Assembly: GCF_009873495.1 (NCBI RefSeq)
Contig: NZ_CP046704.1
Span: 273,073-337,072, forward strand
Reading direction: 5' to 3'
Length of the DNA stretch: 64,000 nucleotides
DNA from: Nostoc sp. ATCC 53789
GTDB lineage: Bacteria > Cyanobacteriota > Cyanobacteriia > Cyanobacteriales > Nostocaceae
Positions 26,122 through 34,546 of this stretch are shown here, piece after piece. The notes under the pieces were generated by a model, which made no database searches, was not told the DNA's origin, and saw only the letters and a list, made by a program, of their open reading frames with translations. The position numbers were made by a program, and so were the translations under genes. How positions within the stretch are numbered: position 1 is the stretch's first letter; every line of letters begins with the position of its first letter.

Positions 26122-28137
26122 ATGAAGCAATTTACTGTGAACACAACCCTAATGGGCAAAGTTACTGATATTGCACAGGAGCAAGGAAAATTTAGTATTA
26201 AATGCCGTAGTGGAGATGAATTCCTGGTTGCAGTTAGTACGGAAACACGATTTCAATTTTTACAAAATTTGGATGGTATAAACCGCGATCGCGTCCCAAC
26301 TCCTGAAGATTTTCATCAGTCCTCACCAGCTGATTTAGTGAGAAAATACATCCAGTCGGATAGCTTAGTAGTTTTGCAAGGGGTGTATCTAGAAAATAAT
26401 GGTAGCCGCCAATATGATGCCCGCATTGTTAACTTACTAAATTCATATAGAGGTCAAGACGAATTAGTTTTTGAGCAAACTCACTGGTGGCTGACCCAAA
26501 TTGCCCGTCTAGCAGATAGTTGGTTAGGTTTTTTATTTCCAAATAAACAAACCTATGAAATAGATGATTTTGCTCTTTACCGAACTAACCTAAATATCAT
26601 CGGTTTACCAACAGATGATGAGATTCAAGAATCTGCTACTCTTTCCAGACTGATCTATGGTCTTTCCTCTGCTTACTTGCTAACTGGAAGTGAACGCTAT
26701 CTTTCAGCGGCTCGTGCTGGAGTTCAATACCAACGTGAAACTTTTCGCAGTTTGACATCTGATGGCAAACATTGTTTTTGGGCATTTGGCAAGCGCAAGA
26801 CAAAGTACAGTTATCAGTTGTATATACGTTCTCTCAATGAGGATGATAGAGATACAATCCCACTTTACGAACAAATTTACGCCTTAGCTGGATTAGCTCA
26901 GTACTATCGAATCACTTTAGATTGGGAAGTACTTGATGATATCAAGCGGACTGTTCGTGTCTTTAATGATTTCTTCACTGATCCAGAATCACAGTACGGT
27001 AAACATGCTTACGGTGATTATTTTTCACACCTTGATTATGTGACGTTAAATTGGGATAGTCCTGCTCTTGGTGATAACCAAGCCAGAAAAAATTGGAACT
27101 CGATTGGGGATCATATACCGGCTTATTTAATTAACGTGATTTTGGCATTAGAACCTTTGCCATTAACTGATCATGGTCATGAAGAAATTGGGAAATTTTT
27201 AGAAACCTGCAAAAAGATTCTCAAAACAGTCTCCACAATCATTGCCGATAGATTTACCGATCCAGATCCTAACGTTCCATTTGTGAATGAGCGATTTTTG
27301 CGAGATTGGAAACCAGACCATAATTGGCGATGGCAACAAAATCGTGCCGTTGTTGGGCACAATTTGAAGATAGCCTGGAACCTGACTCGTGTTGCTAACT
27401 ATTATTACTCCTTAGCCGTCCAATCTGCCGCTGGTAACGCGCAAGAAGCCGAAGAATTACAACGTTTAGCTGATAAGTTGATGAAGCTAACAGACAATTT
27501 AGGCATGAAGATGGCAGAGATTGGCGTAGATTTATTTAGGGGTGGAATCTTTGATACTTTAGAACGTAATCCTCAAAATGGAACGCCACTAGAATTTCCT
27601 TGGTTCAACACTAAAGACTTTTGGCAACAAGAACAAGCTCTATTAGCCTACTTAATTCTTCATGGTTGCAGTAATGAGATTCATGAACAAAAACAAGAGT
27701 ATTTGCGGTTAGCACGAGAAACAGCCGCATTTTGGAATCTATTCTTTCTTGACCAAGATAATAAAGGTATTTTCTTCCGAGTCAGCGAGAGTGGAGATGC
27801 AATTACTTCAGGACAGTATGCACAAAAAGGCGGACATGCAATTTCTGGATACCATGCCTTTGAGCTAAATTATTTGGCTCATATCTATATCAGTAGCTAT
27901 GTGACAAAAGAACCCTTCTGTTTGTATTTCAAACCTGACAAACATTGTCGCCAGCGCTCTCTCAATGTTTTACCAGATTTTTTTAGACCCAATACTTTGG
28001 AAGTGAGCAGAGTCAGCATTAATGGTAGCGATCGTACCACAATCGATCCTGATAATTTTCAAATTGAACTGGGAGAGAAAGAATTTGAACTTGGTTCAGA
28101 AGCAGAAATCATTGTGGAATTTACACCCAAGACTTAG
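26122..28137 (+). CDS. AGE-family epimerase/isomerase-like protein with extra N-terminal domain
   Basis: 671 residues with a Shine-Dalgarno AGGAAGGG before the ATG. Residues 1-110 form a small beta-rich domain (TTLMGKVTDIAQEQGKFSIK) not usual in N-acylglucosamine 2-epimerases. The rest is an alpha6/alpha6-toroid: QTHWWLTQIARLADSWLGFL, AYLLTGSERYLSAARAGVQY, LYEQIYALAGLAQYYRITLD, HNLKIAWNLTRVANYYYSLA, EFPWFNTKDFWQQEQALLAY. Aromatic and His residues lie at the places where AGE enzymes bind sugar and catalyse. It is the first gene of the plus-strand cluster, 10 bases before a DJ-1-like gene. Substrate unknown; a glycoside-modifying role is inference. Confidence 0.7.
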   Translation: MKQFTVNTTLMGKVTDIAQEQGKFSIKCRSGDEFLVAVSTETRFQFLQNLDGINRDRVPTPEDFHQSSPADLVRKYIQSDSLVVLQGVYLENNGSRQYDARIVNLLNSYRGQDELVFEQTHWWLTQIARLADSWLGFLFPNKQTYEIDDFALYRTNLNIIGLPTDDEIQESATLSRLIYGLSSAYLLTGSERYLSAARAGVQYQRETFRSLTSDGKHCFWAFGKRKTKYSYQLYIRSLNEDDRDTIPLYEQIYALAGLAQYYRITLDWEVLDDIKRTVRVFNDFFTDPESQYGKHAYGDYFSHLDYVTLNWDSPALGDNQARKNWNSIGDHIPAYLINVILALEPLPLTDHGHEEIGKFLETCKKILKTVSTIIADRFTDPDPNVPFVNERFLRDWKPDHNWRWQQNRAVVGHNLKIAWNLTRVANYYYSLAVQSAAGNAQEAEELQRLADKLMKLTDNLGMKMAEIGVDLFRGGIFDTLERNPQNGTPLEFPWFNTKDFWQQEQALLAYLILHGCSNEIHEQKQEYLRLARETAAFWNLFFLDQDNKGIFFRVSESGDAITSGQYAQKGGHAISGYHAFELNYLAHIYISSYVTKEPFCLYFKPDKHCRQRSLNVLPDFFRPNTLEVSRVSINGSDRTTIDPDNFQIELGEKEFELGSEAEIIVEFTPKT

Positions 28138-28147
28138 GAGATAAGTT

Positions 28148-28819
28148 ATGGTGACCCAAATGCTAGAAGGAAAGAAAGTCGCCATCCTTGTAGAAACGGA
28201 GTTCATTCCTCAGGAAATTGCAGCTTATCGGCAACACTTTCAGGAACTTGGGGCGACTGTGCATTTCATGTCTCGGCTTTGGGGAAATGAAAGTGTACGA
28301 TTTGTCAGTGATGTGGATGAAGTTGGTGAATCTCTGCAATATCTTGATGTAAACATTGACTTTCAGAAAGTAGATATTAATGAATATGCTGCTGTAATTA
28401 TGGCTGCTAACTACACCAGTGTACGTCTGCGCTACTTTGAACCACCATCAGGACAGGAGATTAGTCCAGAGCAAACTCGTACTGCACCAGCAGTTCAGTT
28501 TTTTGCTCAAGCAATGGCAAATCACAAGATTATCAAAGCTTTACTCTGTCATGGATTGTGGTTACTGACTCCAATGCCAGAACTACTCCGAGGACGAAGA
28601 GTAATCTGTCATGAAGTGGTGCTGGCCGATATTACTAATGCTGGTGCTGTTTACGTACCACCACCTGTAAATTCTCAACCAAATGATCCTGGAAATATTG
28701 TGGTTGATCAAGACCTAGTAACAGGACGAGCTGGACATGATGTGTATGCTTTTATTGATGCGATCGCTCACCAAATCGCATCTCAAGAACAATGTTGCGT
28801 AGAAACACAAAGGAGATGA
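28148..28819 (+). CDS. DJ-1/PfpI-family protein
   Basis: 223 residues, SD GGAGAT before ATG. The Rossmann-like start (KKVAILVETEFIPQEIAAYR) and the nucleophile elbow ALLCHGLWLL (Cys near 133, followed by His) are DJ-1/PfpI features. RRVICHEVVLADITNAGAVY and VVDQDLVTGRAGHDVYAFID match the family C-terminus. Members act as glyoxalases, amidases, hydratases or isomerases; which one applies cannot be read. It is co-transcribed with a second, more divergent family member starting 4 bases downstream. Confidence 0.85.
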   Translation: MVTQMLEGKKVAILVETEFIPQEIAAYRQHFQELGATVHFMSRLWGNESVRFVSDVDEVGESLQYLDVNIDFQKVDINEYAAVIMAANYTSVRLRYFEPPSGQEISPEQTRTAPAVQFFAQAMANHKIIKALLCHGLWLLTPMPELLRGRRVICHEVVLADITNAGAVYVPPPVNSQPNDPGNIVVDQDLVTGRAGHDVYAFIDAIAHQIASQEQCCVETQRR

Positions 28820-28823
28820 TCCG

Positions 28824-29675
28824 ATGACCAAAATTCTGATTGTGCTATCAGAGTGGGGTTACTGGGGAGAAGAACTAGTAGGCCCCCTAGAAACCTTTGA
28901 TGCAACTGGGTATCAAGTTGACTTCGCTACCCCAAATGGCAAAAGACCTGTAGCACTCGGGGTAAGCATGGACCCTACTTTTGTTGACCCACCATTAGGG
29001 AGACCAGTCACTACACAAGATATGGCTGATAAGGTCAGACAATTAGATGACACCAACAATCCACGGTTAAACAACCCAAAAAATCTTAGAGAGTGGCTCC
29101 CAGAAAGACCTTATTGGAGTTCACCAAAATTCTTACGGGAAATGGAGGAATATTACAGACAACTAGATGAAGTGCAACAAAGAGATTTGCAGTCATACGA
29201 TGCCATTCTTATTGTCGGTGGTAGTGGTCCGATGGTTGATTTAGCTGACAACCAGAGAGTACACGATCTCATCCTCAGTTTTTACCAAATGGGTAAGCCA
29301 GTCGCCGCAGAATGTTACGGCGTTTCATGTCTGGCATTTGCCCGTGACATTGGCGATCGCAAGAGCATTATTTGGGGTAAACACGTCACAGGCCATTGCC
29401 TGGAATATGACTACAAAAATGGTACGGGATTTAACGGTACTAACATCGACCCATGTCTGAACAATATTAACTTTGGCACGCCATTCTATCCTCTAGAATA
29501 CATACTCCGTGATGCTACAGGGCCAGACGGACAGTATCATGGCAATGTCGGTAGACCAACATCAGTGATTGTTGACTATCCGTTTATTACGGGGCGCTCT
29601 ACGCCAGACTCTTATCTCACTGGTCAGAAATTGGTGGAAGTCCTAGAAAAAGGACTCAAGCGCTATGGCTGGTAA
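28824..29675 (+). CDS. DJ-1/PfpI-superfamily (class I GATase-like) protein
   Basis: 283 residues. KILIVLSEWGYWGEELVGPL opens a Rossmann fold. DAILIVGGSGPMVDLADNQR is the conserved GGxG strand, and PVAAECYGVSCLAF carries the candidate Cys nucleophile (near 163). It is longer than classic DJ-1 (~190), with an insert around residues 60-110 rich in Pro and Arg, closer to Hsp31-like proteins. SVIVDYPFITGRSTPDSYLT is the typical C-terminal strand. The neighbouring paralogue suggests the two act on related substrates or as a heteromer, which is inference. Confidence 0.85.
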   Translation: MTKILIVLSEWGYWGEELVGPLETFDATGYQVDFATPNGKRPVALGVSMDPTFVDPPLGRPVTTQDMADKVRQLDDTNNPRLNNPKNLREWLPERPYWSSPKFLREMEEYYRQLDEVQQRDLQSYDAILIVGGSGPMVDLADNQRVHDLILSFYQMGKPVAAECYGVSCLAFARDIGDRKSIIWGKHVTGHCLEYDYKNGTGFNGTNIDPCLNNINFGTPFYPLEYILRDATGPDGQYHGNVGRPTSVIVDYPFITGRSTPDSYLTGQKLVEVLEKGLKRYGW

Positions 29676-29751
29676 AGTCGGATTTTAAATATCTGGATGG
29701 TACTGCACGATAAACACTGTATGCAATTAATAGTTGCAGAAGGTAAAATCC

Positions 29752-31458
29752 ATGACTAACAAAACAGGCCGCTTTGCAATTCTCGAACAATTTTTGGCAG
29801 ATGGCATCCATTACATATTTGGTAACCCTGGCACATCAGAAGAAGGATTTTTGGATGCTATTCGGGAATATCCAGACCTGAAATACATCTTGACATTGCA
29901 AGAATCCGTCGCTGTGATGGCAGCAGATGGTTATGCTAGAGCAACTAAAAAGCCTGCTTTGGTGCAAATTCATAGTACCCCTGGTTTAGGAAATGCGATC
30001 GGCGCACTTTACCAAGCATACCGAGGTCACTCACCACTGGTAGTGATTGGTGGTGATGCAGGCATCAAATATCAGGCGATGGACGCTCAGATGGCAGGAG
30101 ACTTAGTAGCTTTTGCCGAGCCAGTTACCAAGTGGTCAACAATGGTGATGGAACCATCTTCGTTGCTGCGGGTTTTGCGACGGGCTATTAAGATTGCTGC
30201 CACTCCACCAATGGGGCCTGTATATGTTTGCCTACCTATGGATATTTTGGATGCGCCTGTAGTGGAAGAAGTCAGACCAACCTCATTTCCATCGACCAGA
30301 GTTGTGCCAGATGAAGAATCTCTCAAAACTGTAGCAGCAATGTTAGCATCTGCTCAAAAGCCGATGTTTTTTGTAGGAGATGGCGTGGCTTATTCTGGCG
30401 CACAGAATGAGCTAACCTACGTTGCTGAAATTTTAGGTGCAGAGGTGTGGGAAGCTGATGCTGGCGAGTTGAATATGAACTATGTCCATCCTCTTTATCA
30501 AGGTATGACAGGACATATGTTTGGCTCTCAAAGCCGACTTATCACCTCTAAAGGTGATGTCAGCTTAGTTTGTGGAACCTACCTCTTACCAGAGGTATTC
30601 GCCGAGCTGGGCAATATCTTTACACCTGGAGCAAAAGTCATTCATATCGATCTCAATGCCTACGAGATTGCTAAAAATCACCTAGTAAACTTGGGTTTGG
30701 TCAGCGATCCGAAACTTACCCTCGCTAAACTAGCGGCTATCTTGGACGCAGTTATGACATCTAAGCAGAAAGAAGCTGCTAGGGCGAGAATTGCAGAAAT
30801 TGGACAAGCCAAAGAAGCGCAACGCAAACGCGAGCTAGAACAAGATCGTAGTGTGAGGGATAGTGTACCCATACATTTCTCCCGCTTTGCAGAAGAACTG
30901 GCAACTCACTTACCAGAAGATGCAATTATCTTCGATGAAGCTCTCACTTGTTCCCCCCAGCTTACACGCTATTTACCTCCAAGCAAGCCAGAGCAATATT
31001 TTCTTACTCGTGGTGGTTCGTTAGGTGTGGGAATTCCAGGGGCGATCGGTGCTAAACTTGCTAATCCGGACAAAATGGTGATTGGCGTGACGGGAGATGG
31101 TGGTGCCATGTATACAATTCAAGCTCTGTGGTCAGCGGCTCGTTACAATGTTGATGCCAAGTTTGTTATCTGTAATAACCGTTCTTACAGGTTGTTGCAG
31201 TTAAATATCCAAGCCTACTGGCAACAGCAGGGTCTACCAAACTATGCTTATCCCCTAAGTTTTGATTTGTCTAAGCCAGATCTTCGCTTTGACGAAATGG
31301 CTCGTTCGATGGGTGTCCAGGGGATTCGGGTTGAAAAAACTGAAGAGATAGCCCCAGCTATCCAAAAGGCATTAGCCCACAAGGGACCATTCCTTATCGA
31401 TGTGGTTTTAGAAGCAGATGTTCACCCTGAAATGATTGGTGTTCCGTGCGGACAGTAA
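29752..31458 (+). CDS. thiamine-diphosphate-dependent enzyme, benzoylformate decarboxylase-like
   Basis: The ATG at 29752 follows AGAAGG and is preferred to a TTG 18 bases upstream; 568 residues. PYR domain: FGNPGTSEEGFLDAI and the catalytic Glu in LTLQESVAVMAADGYAR (near 50). The central domain has FVGDGVAYSGA. The PP domain binds ThDP-Mg through VTGDGGAMYTIQALWSAARY ... CNNRSY (GDGG...NN signature, near 449). The length and IHSTPGLGNAIGALYQA fit benzoylformate decarboxylase-like enzymes rather than acetolactate synthases. It likely decarboxylates a 2-oxo acid or forms an acyloin. The neighbouring oxidoreductases suggest further processing of that product. Confidence 0.85.
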   Translation: MTNKTGRFAILEQFLADGIHYIFGNPGTSEEGFLDAIREYPDLKYILTLQESVAVMAADGYARATKKPALVQIHSTPGLGNAIGALYQAYRGHSPLVVIGGDAGIKYQAMDAQMAGDLVAFAEPVTKWSTMVMEPSSLLRVLRRAIKIAATPPMGPVYVCLPMDILDAPVVEEVRPTSFPSTRVVPDEESLKTVAAMLASAQKPMFFVGDGVAYSGAQNELTYVAEILGAEVWEADAGELNMNYVHPLYQGMTGHMFGSQSRLITSKGDVSLVCGTYLLPEVFAELGNIFTPGAKVIHIDLNAYEIAKNHLVNLGLVSDPKLTLAKLAAILDAVMTSKQKEAARARIAEIGQAKEAQRKRELEQDRSVRDSVPIHFSRFAEELATHLPEDAIIFDEALTCSPQLTRYLPPSKPEQYFLTRGGSLGVGIPGAIGAKLANPDKMVIGVTGDGGAMYTIQALWSAARYNVDAKFVICNNRSYRLLQLNIQAYWQQQGLPNYAYPLSFDLSKPDLRFDEMARSMGVQGIRVEKTEEIAPAIQKALAHKGPFLIDVVLEADVHPEMIGVPCGQ

Positions 31459-31580
31459 TTACGTAAGTTGCTAGCGGAATTGGAGTTAACAGATTTTCGA
31501 AGCCGTAGTCTTTCGCAGAACTAGAAACAATAAATCAAAAAATTGAACAAAATTAGTACTAACTGAAAAAGAGTTATGTC

Positions 31581-32279
31581 ATGATCCATCAATTAATATT
31601 TGCTCATCCTAAACCAAGCATGAGTGAGAAAGACTTCCAAGACTATTGGATTAATGTTCATGCTGTTAATTACGCCAGCCAAATTCCTCAAATTAGAAGA
31701 TATTTAATTGATTTGAGAATTCCCTTTGGACCAGAACCAGAAGATCCTCTTTTCAGTGGCGTTGCTGAAATTTGGTTAGAAAATGAAGCAGAACAAATCG
31801 CTTCATTGCAATCTAAAGAGTTTCTAGAAGGAGCGCGGAGAGATGAACCTAATTGGGCAGCCTTCTGGCGCACAGTTGGACTAGATACAACTGCTCACGT
31901 TTTGATGGTAGGAGAACCGTTACAAAGAGACTTTAATACAATCAAGGTTTTGATAATGGTTAAGCGAAAAGCTGGGATGTCATTAGCTGAATTTCGCCAA
32001 ACCATGTTGAATAGTCATGCTGCTAAAGTCATGAAACTTCCAGGTCTACGGCGCTATCTTCAATGTCACGTCCGCGATAATTTTTATACGATTGGTGAAT
32101 CTATTCTCGATTGCGTATCGCAGCTTTGGTTTAACGATTTGCCATCTCTTGAGACAGCTTTCAATTCACCAGAATATCAAAATCTAATTTTGCCAGAATT
32201 TGGGCATCTGTTTGAAGCTAAGTATGTTCATACTATGGTGACAACTGAAACTTGGATTATTGGCCCAGAATTTCGCTAA
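31581..32279 (+). CDS. tandem EthD-domain protein
   Basis: 232 residues made of two ferredoxin-like halves. The first is MIHQLIFAHPKPSMSEKDFQ ... IPQIRRYLIDLRIPF. The second is IKVLIMVKRKAGMSLAEFRQ ... LPGLRRYLQCHVRDN. Each half has the EthD pattern of a strand, M(S)xxxFxxxW/M...HA and a conserved xxRRYL box. EthD proteins accompany oxidative degradation or polyketide-type cyclase reactions. Here it is followed 14 bases later by two Nif11-like genes. Specific activity unknown. Confidence 0.8.
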   Translation: MIHQLIFAHPKPSMSEKDFQDYWINVHAVNYASQIPQIRRYLIDLRIPFGPEPEDPLFSGVAEIWLENEAEQIASLQSKEFLEGARRDEPNWAAFWRTVGLDTTAHVLMVGEPLQRDFNTIKVLIMVKRKAGMSLAEFRQTMLNSHAAKVMKLPGLRRYLQCHVRDNFYTIGESILDCVSQLWFNDLPSLETAFNSPEYQNLILPEFGHLFEAKYVHTMVTTETWIIGPEFR

Positions 32280-32293
32280 AGGGGATTCGATTT

Positions 32294-32608
32294 ATGTCTA
32301 AGGAAAACGTAATTAATTTTTTAAGAGCCTGTACTAACGATACTGCTCTGCTAGAAAAATTTGAGCAGAAGAACTTACCTGAAGTTATTTTACATGCTAA
32401 AAGTTTGGGTTATGGCTTTAGCAGTGAGGAATTATCTGCTGTTATTGGAAGCATGGAAGCTCAGATTATTACAGAGAAAATGGGCGAGGAAATCAATGCT
32501 TACAGTAGTTTGTGGCAGCGTATGTGGGGCAAATATCGTCTGCAATATGTTGTTGAGGAATTATTTCGTACTTTTTCTAATATGGAACTAAAACAGTTTC
32601 TTAGTTAG
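32294..32608 (+). CDS. Nif11-like small protein (first of a pair)
   Basis: ATG at 32294; 104 residues. Residues 1-55 fit the Nif11 domain: ENVINFLRACTNDTALLEKF and ILHAKSLGYGFSSEEL. The second half contains SLWQRMWGKYRLQYVVEELF and ends EMKQFLS-like (MELKQFLS). There is no Gly-Gly or Cys-rich core at the C-terminus, so it does not look like a nitrile-hydratase/Nif11 RiPP precursor. It shares a W..MWGKYxLxY motif with the next gene. It may bind or modulate the neighbouring oxidoreductase, which is speculative. Confidence 0.7.
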   Translation: MSKENVINFLRACTNDTALLEKFEQKNLPEVILHAKSLGYGFSSEELSAVIGSMEAQIITEKMGEEINAYSSLWQRMWGKYRLQYVVEELFRTFSNMELKQFLS

Positions 32609-32618
32609 TGAAAATCCT

Positions 32619-32954
32619 ATGGCGAGAATAGAAGTAGTTAATTTTTTGCAAAGTCTTGTTCGACAACCTGAGTTACAAAATCAATTGAAAGCTCTCTCCA
32701 AACCTGATGTTTTGGTATATGCAGAGCGAGCGGGTTATAAGTTTACCGAGCAAGAGTTTGACGATACTGTTTGGGGAGTCGAGATTTTTTTAGCAGATAA
32801 GCTAGGAGAGAATTTCGATCTAACGTTTAGTTTGTGGGAAACAATGTGGGGCAAGTACTACCTTGAATATCTTGCTGTTAATGTAATTGATAGTTTGTCC
32901 CAAGAAGAAATAAATGCGTTTCTAAACCAGGGCAAAAGGTGGATTAGTAAATGA
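32619..32954 (+). CDS. Nif11-like small protein (second of a pair)
   Basis: 111 residues, 10 bases after its paralogue. The Nif11 pattern is seen in RIEVVNFLQSLVRQPELQNQ and VYAERAGYKFTEQEFDDTVW. The C-terminal half has SLWETMWGKYYLEYLAVNVI and SQEEINAFL, matching the first copy's SLWQRMWGKYRLQY. Neither copy has a leader-cleavage motif. Its stop overlaps the ATG of the GMC oxidoreductase by four bases, so the two are translationally coupled. This coupling is the strongest hint of a functional partnership. Confidence 0.7.
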   Translation: MARIEVVNFLQSLVRQPELQNQLKALSKPDVLVYAERAGYKFTEQEFDDTVWGVEIFLADKLGENFDLTFSLWETMWGKYYLEYLAVNVIDSLSQEEINAFLNQGKRWISK

Positions 32955-34498
32955 ATTTCGAACATACATTTGATTACATTATTGTAGGCGCTGGTGCGGC
33001 TGGTTGTGTTATTGCTTACCGACTGATTAAAAATTTGGGTTGTAGCGTTTTGTTACTGGAAGCAGGTAATCCAGATAATAACCCTGCCATCCACAATACA
33101 GATATGCAATCGATGACTTCTCTGTGGGGTTCTAATGCAGATTGGGGGTATTCAACTGAACCAGAACCAAGTTTAGGTGATCGCCGCATCTCGATTGCTC
33201 AAGGCAAGGTTTTGGGTGGCGGGACTTCGATCAATGCCATGATGTATATTCGGGGCAATCGTCGCGATTATGATCGCTGGAAATATTTGGGAAATGAAGG
33301 TTGGAGTTACCAAGAAGTTTTATCATATTTCAAGAAGTCGGAAGATTATGAAGGCGGAGAATCTGCCTACCACGGAGTAGGTGGTCCTTTACACGTCATT
33401 AACTATCGCAATCCTGCACCTGTATCTCAGGCTTTCGTATCAGCAGCGATGGAATTAGGTTATGCGGGTAATGGGTGGGACTGCAACGGCGAACAACAGG
33501 AAAATGGCGCATTTTTCTATCAATCCACTCGCACTCAAGACAATCGGCGTTGCAGTACGGCTGTTGCTTTTCTCAGACCAATTTTCGGACACCCTACTTT
33601 TACAGTAGCAACTAACGCGCAAGTCACTCGGCTTTTATTCGCTAAACAACGAGCTATTGGAGTGGAATATCTGCAAGACGGCAACTTTCACCAAGTTAAA
33701 GCTGAATCGGAAGTCATTCTGAGTTGTGGTGCATTTGAATCTCCTAAACTGCTGATGCTTTCCGGTGTTGGATCTGCTGAACATTTGCAAGCTCATGGTA
33801 TTCCCCTGATAGTAGATTTACCAGGAGTTGGCAAAAATCTGCAAGATCATTTACTATTTGGAGTCGGATATAGGTGCAAGCAAGAACAACCCGTACCTAA
33901 CCTTCTTTCTGAAGCAGGTTTGTTTACTTACACCAACAGTAACATCGATTTAAGTACAAACTCACCTAATCTGCAATTCTTTTTTGGTCCTGTACAATTT
34001 GTAGAACCCCAGTATCGAGTAGATAGCCCTGGTTTTACTTTCGCACCAATTTTAGTCCAACCGCAAAGCCGAGGTACTGTCTCTTTAATATCTAACAATC
34101 CCAAAGATTTAGCCGTCCTGCGTCCTAATTATTTACAATCTGAAGCCGATCTCGATGTTTTAATTCGAGGAGTTGAATTATCTAGAGAATTAGTCAATAC
34201 CCGTCCCTTTGATGAATTTCGAGGTGAAGAATTAGCCCCAGGAATTGCTGTAACTGGCAAAGCGGAATTAAGGGCATATATCTGTCAAGTTGCTTCCACT
34301 GTTTGGCATCCAGTTGGGACTTGCAAAATGGGAGGCGATAACGATGCTGTTGTCAATCCTTTGCTTCAGGTTTATGGAGTAGAAGGACTGCGAGTTGCAG
34401 ATGCTTCAATTATGCCGACGATTACTAGCGGTAACACTAATGCTCCTACCATCGCGATCGCTGAAAAAGCAGCGGATATGATTATTGCCGCTCGGTAG
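32951..34498 (+). CDS. GMC-family FAD oxidoreductase (first copy)
   Basis: 515 residues. The FAD Rossmann motif is YIIVGAGAAGCVIAYRL, then LLLEAGN. The GMC signatures GKVLGGGTSINAMMYIRGNR and SCGAFESPKLLMLSGVG are intact. The active-site His lies in STVWHPVGTCKMGG (near 455) and the paired Asn in SGNTNAPTIAIAEKAADMI. These features match choline dehydrogenase/alcohol oxidase-type enzymes. It overlaps the second Nif11-like gene and is followed 48 bases later by a second GMC enzyme. Substrate unknown. Confidence 0.9.
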   Translation: MNFEHTFDYIIVGAGAAGCVIAYRLIKNLGCSVLLLEAGNPDNNPAIHNTDMQSMTSLWGSNADWGYSTEPEPSLGDRRISIAQGKVLGGGTSINAMMYIRGNRRDYDRWKYLGNEGWSYQEVLSYFKKSEDYEGGESAYHGVGGPLHVINYRNPAPVSQAFVSAAMELGYAGNGWDCNGEQQENGAFFYQSTRTQDNRRCSTAVAFLRPIFGHPTFTVATNAQVTRLLFAKQRAIGVEYLQDGNFHQVKAESEVILSCGAFESPKLLMLSGVGSAEHLQAHGIPLIVDLPGVGKNLQDHLLFGVGYRCKQEQPVPNLLSEAGLFTYTNSNIDLSTNSPNLQFFFGPVQFVEPQYRVDSPGFTFAPILVQPQSRGTVSLISNNPKDLAVLRPNYLQSEADLDVLIRGVELSRELVNTRPFDEFRGEELAPGIAVTGKAELRAYICQVASTVWHPVGTCKMGGDNDAVVNPLLQVYGVEGLRVADASIMPTITSGNTNAPTIAIAEKAADMIIAAR

Positions 34499-34546
34499 TT
34501 CGGTGAAACCAAAACCAAAAATTAGTTAATGGGGTAAGAAGCGATC

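Noticed and set aside
28148..32279. Scytonemin-type biosynthesis because of the ThDP enzyme
   Set aside because: The neighbours (DJ-1, EthD, GMC) do not match the scytonemin gene set, and the enzyme looks closer to benzoylformate decarboxylase.
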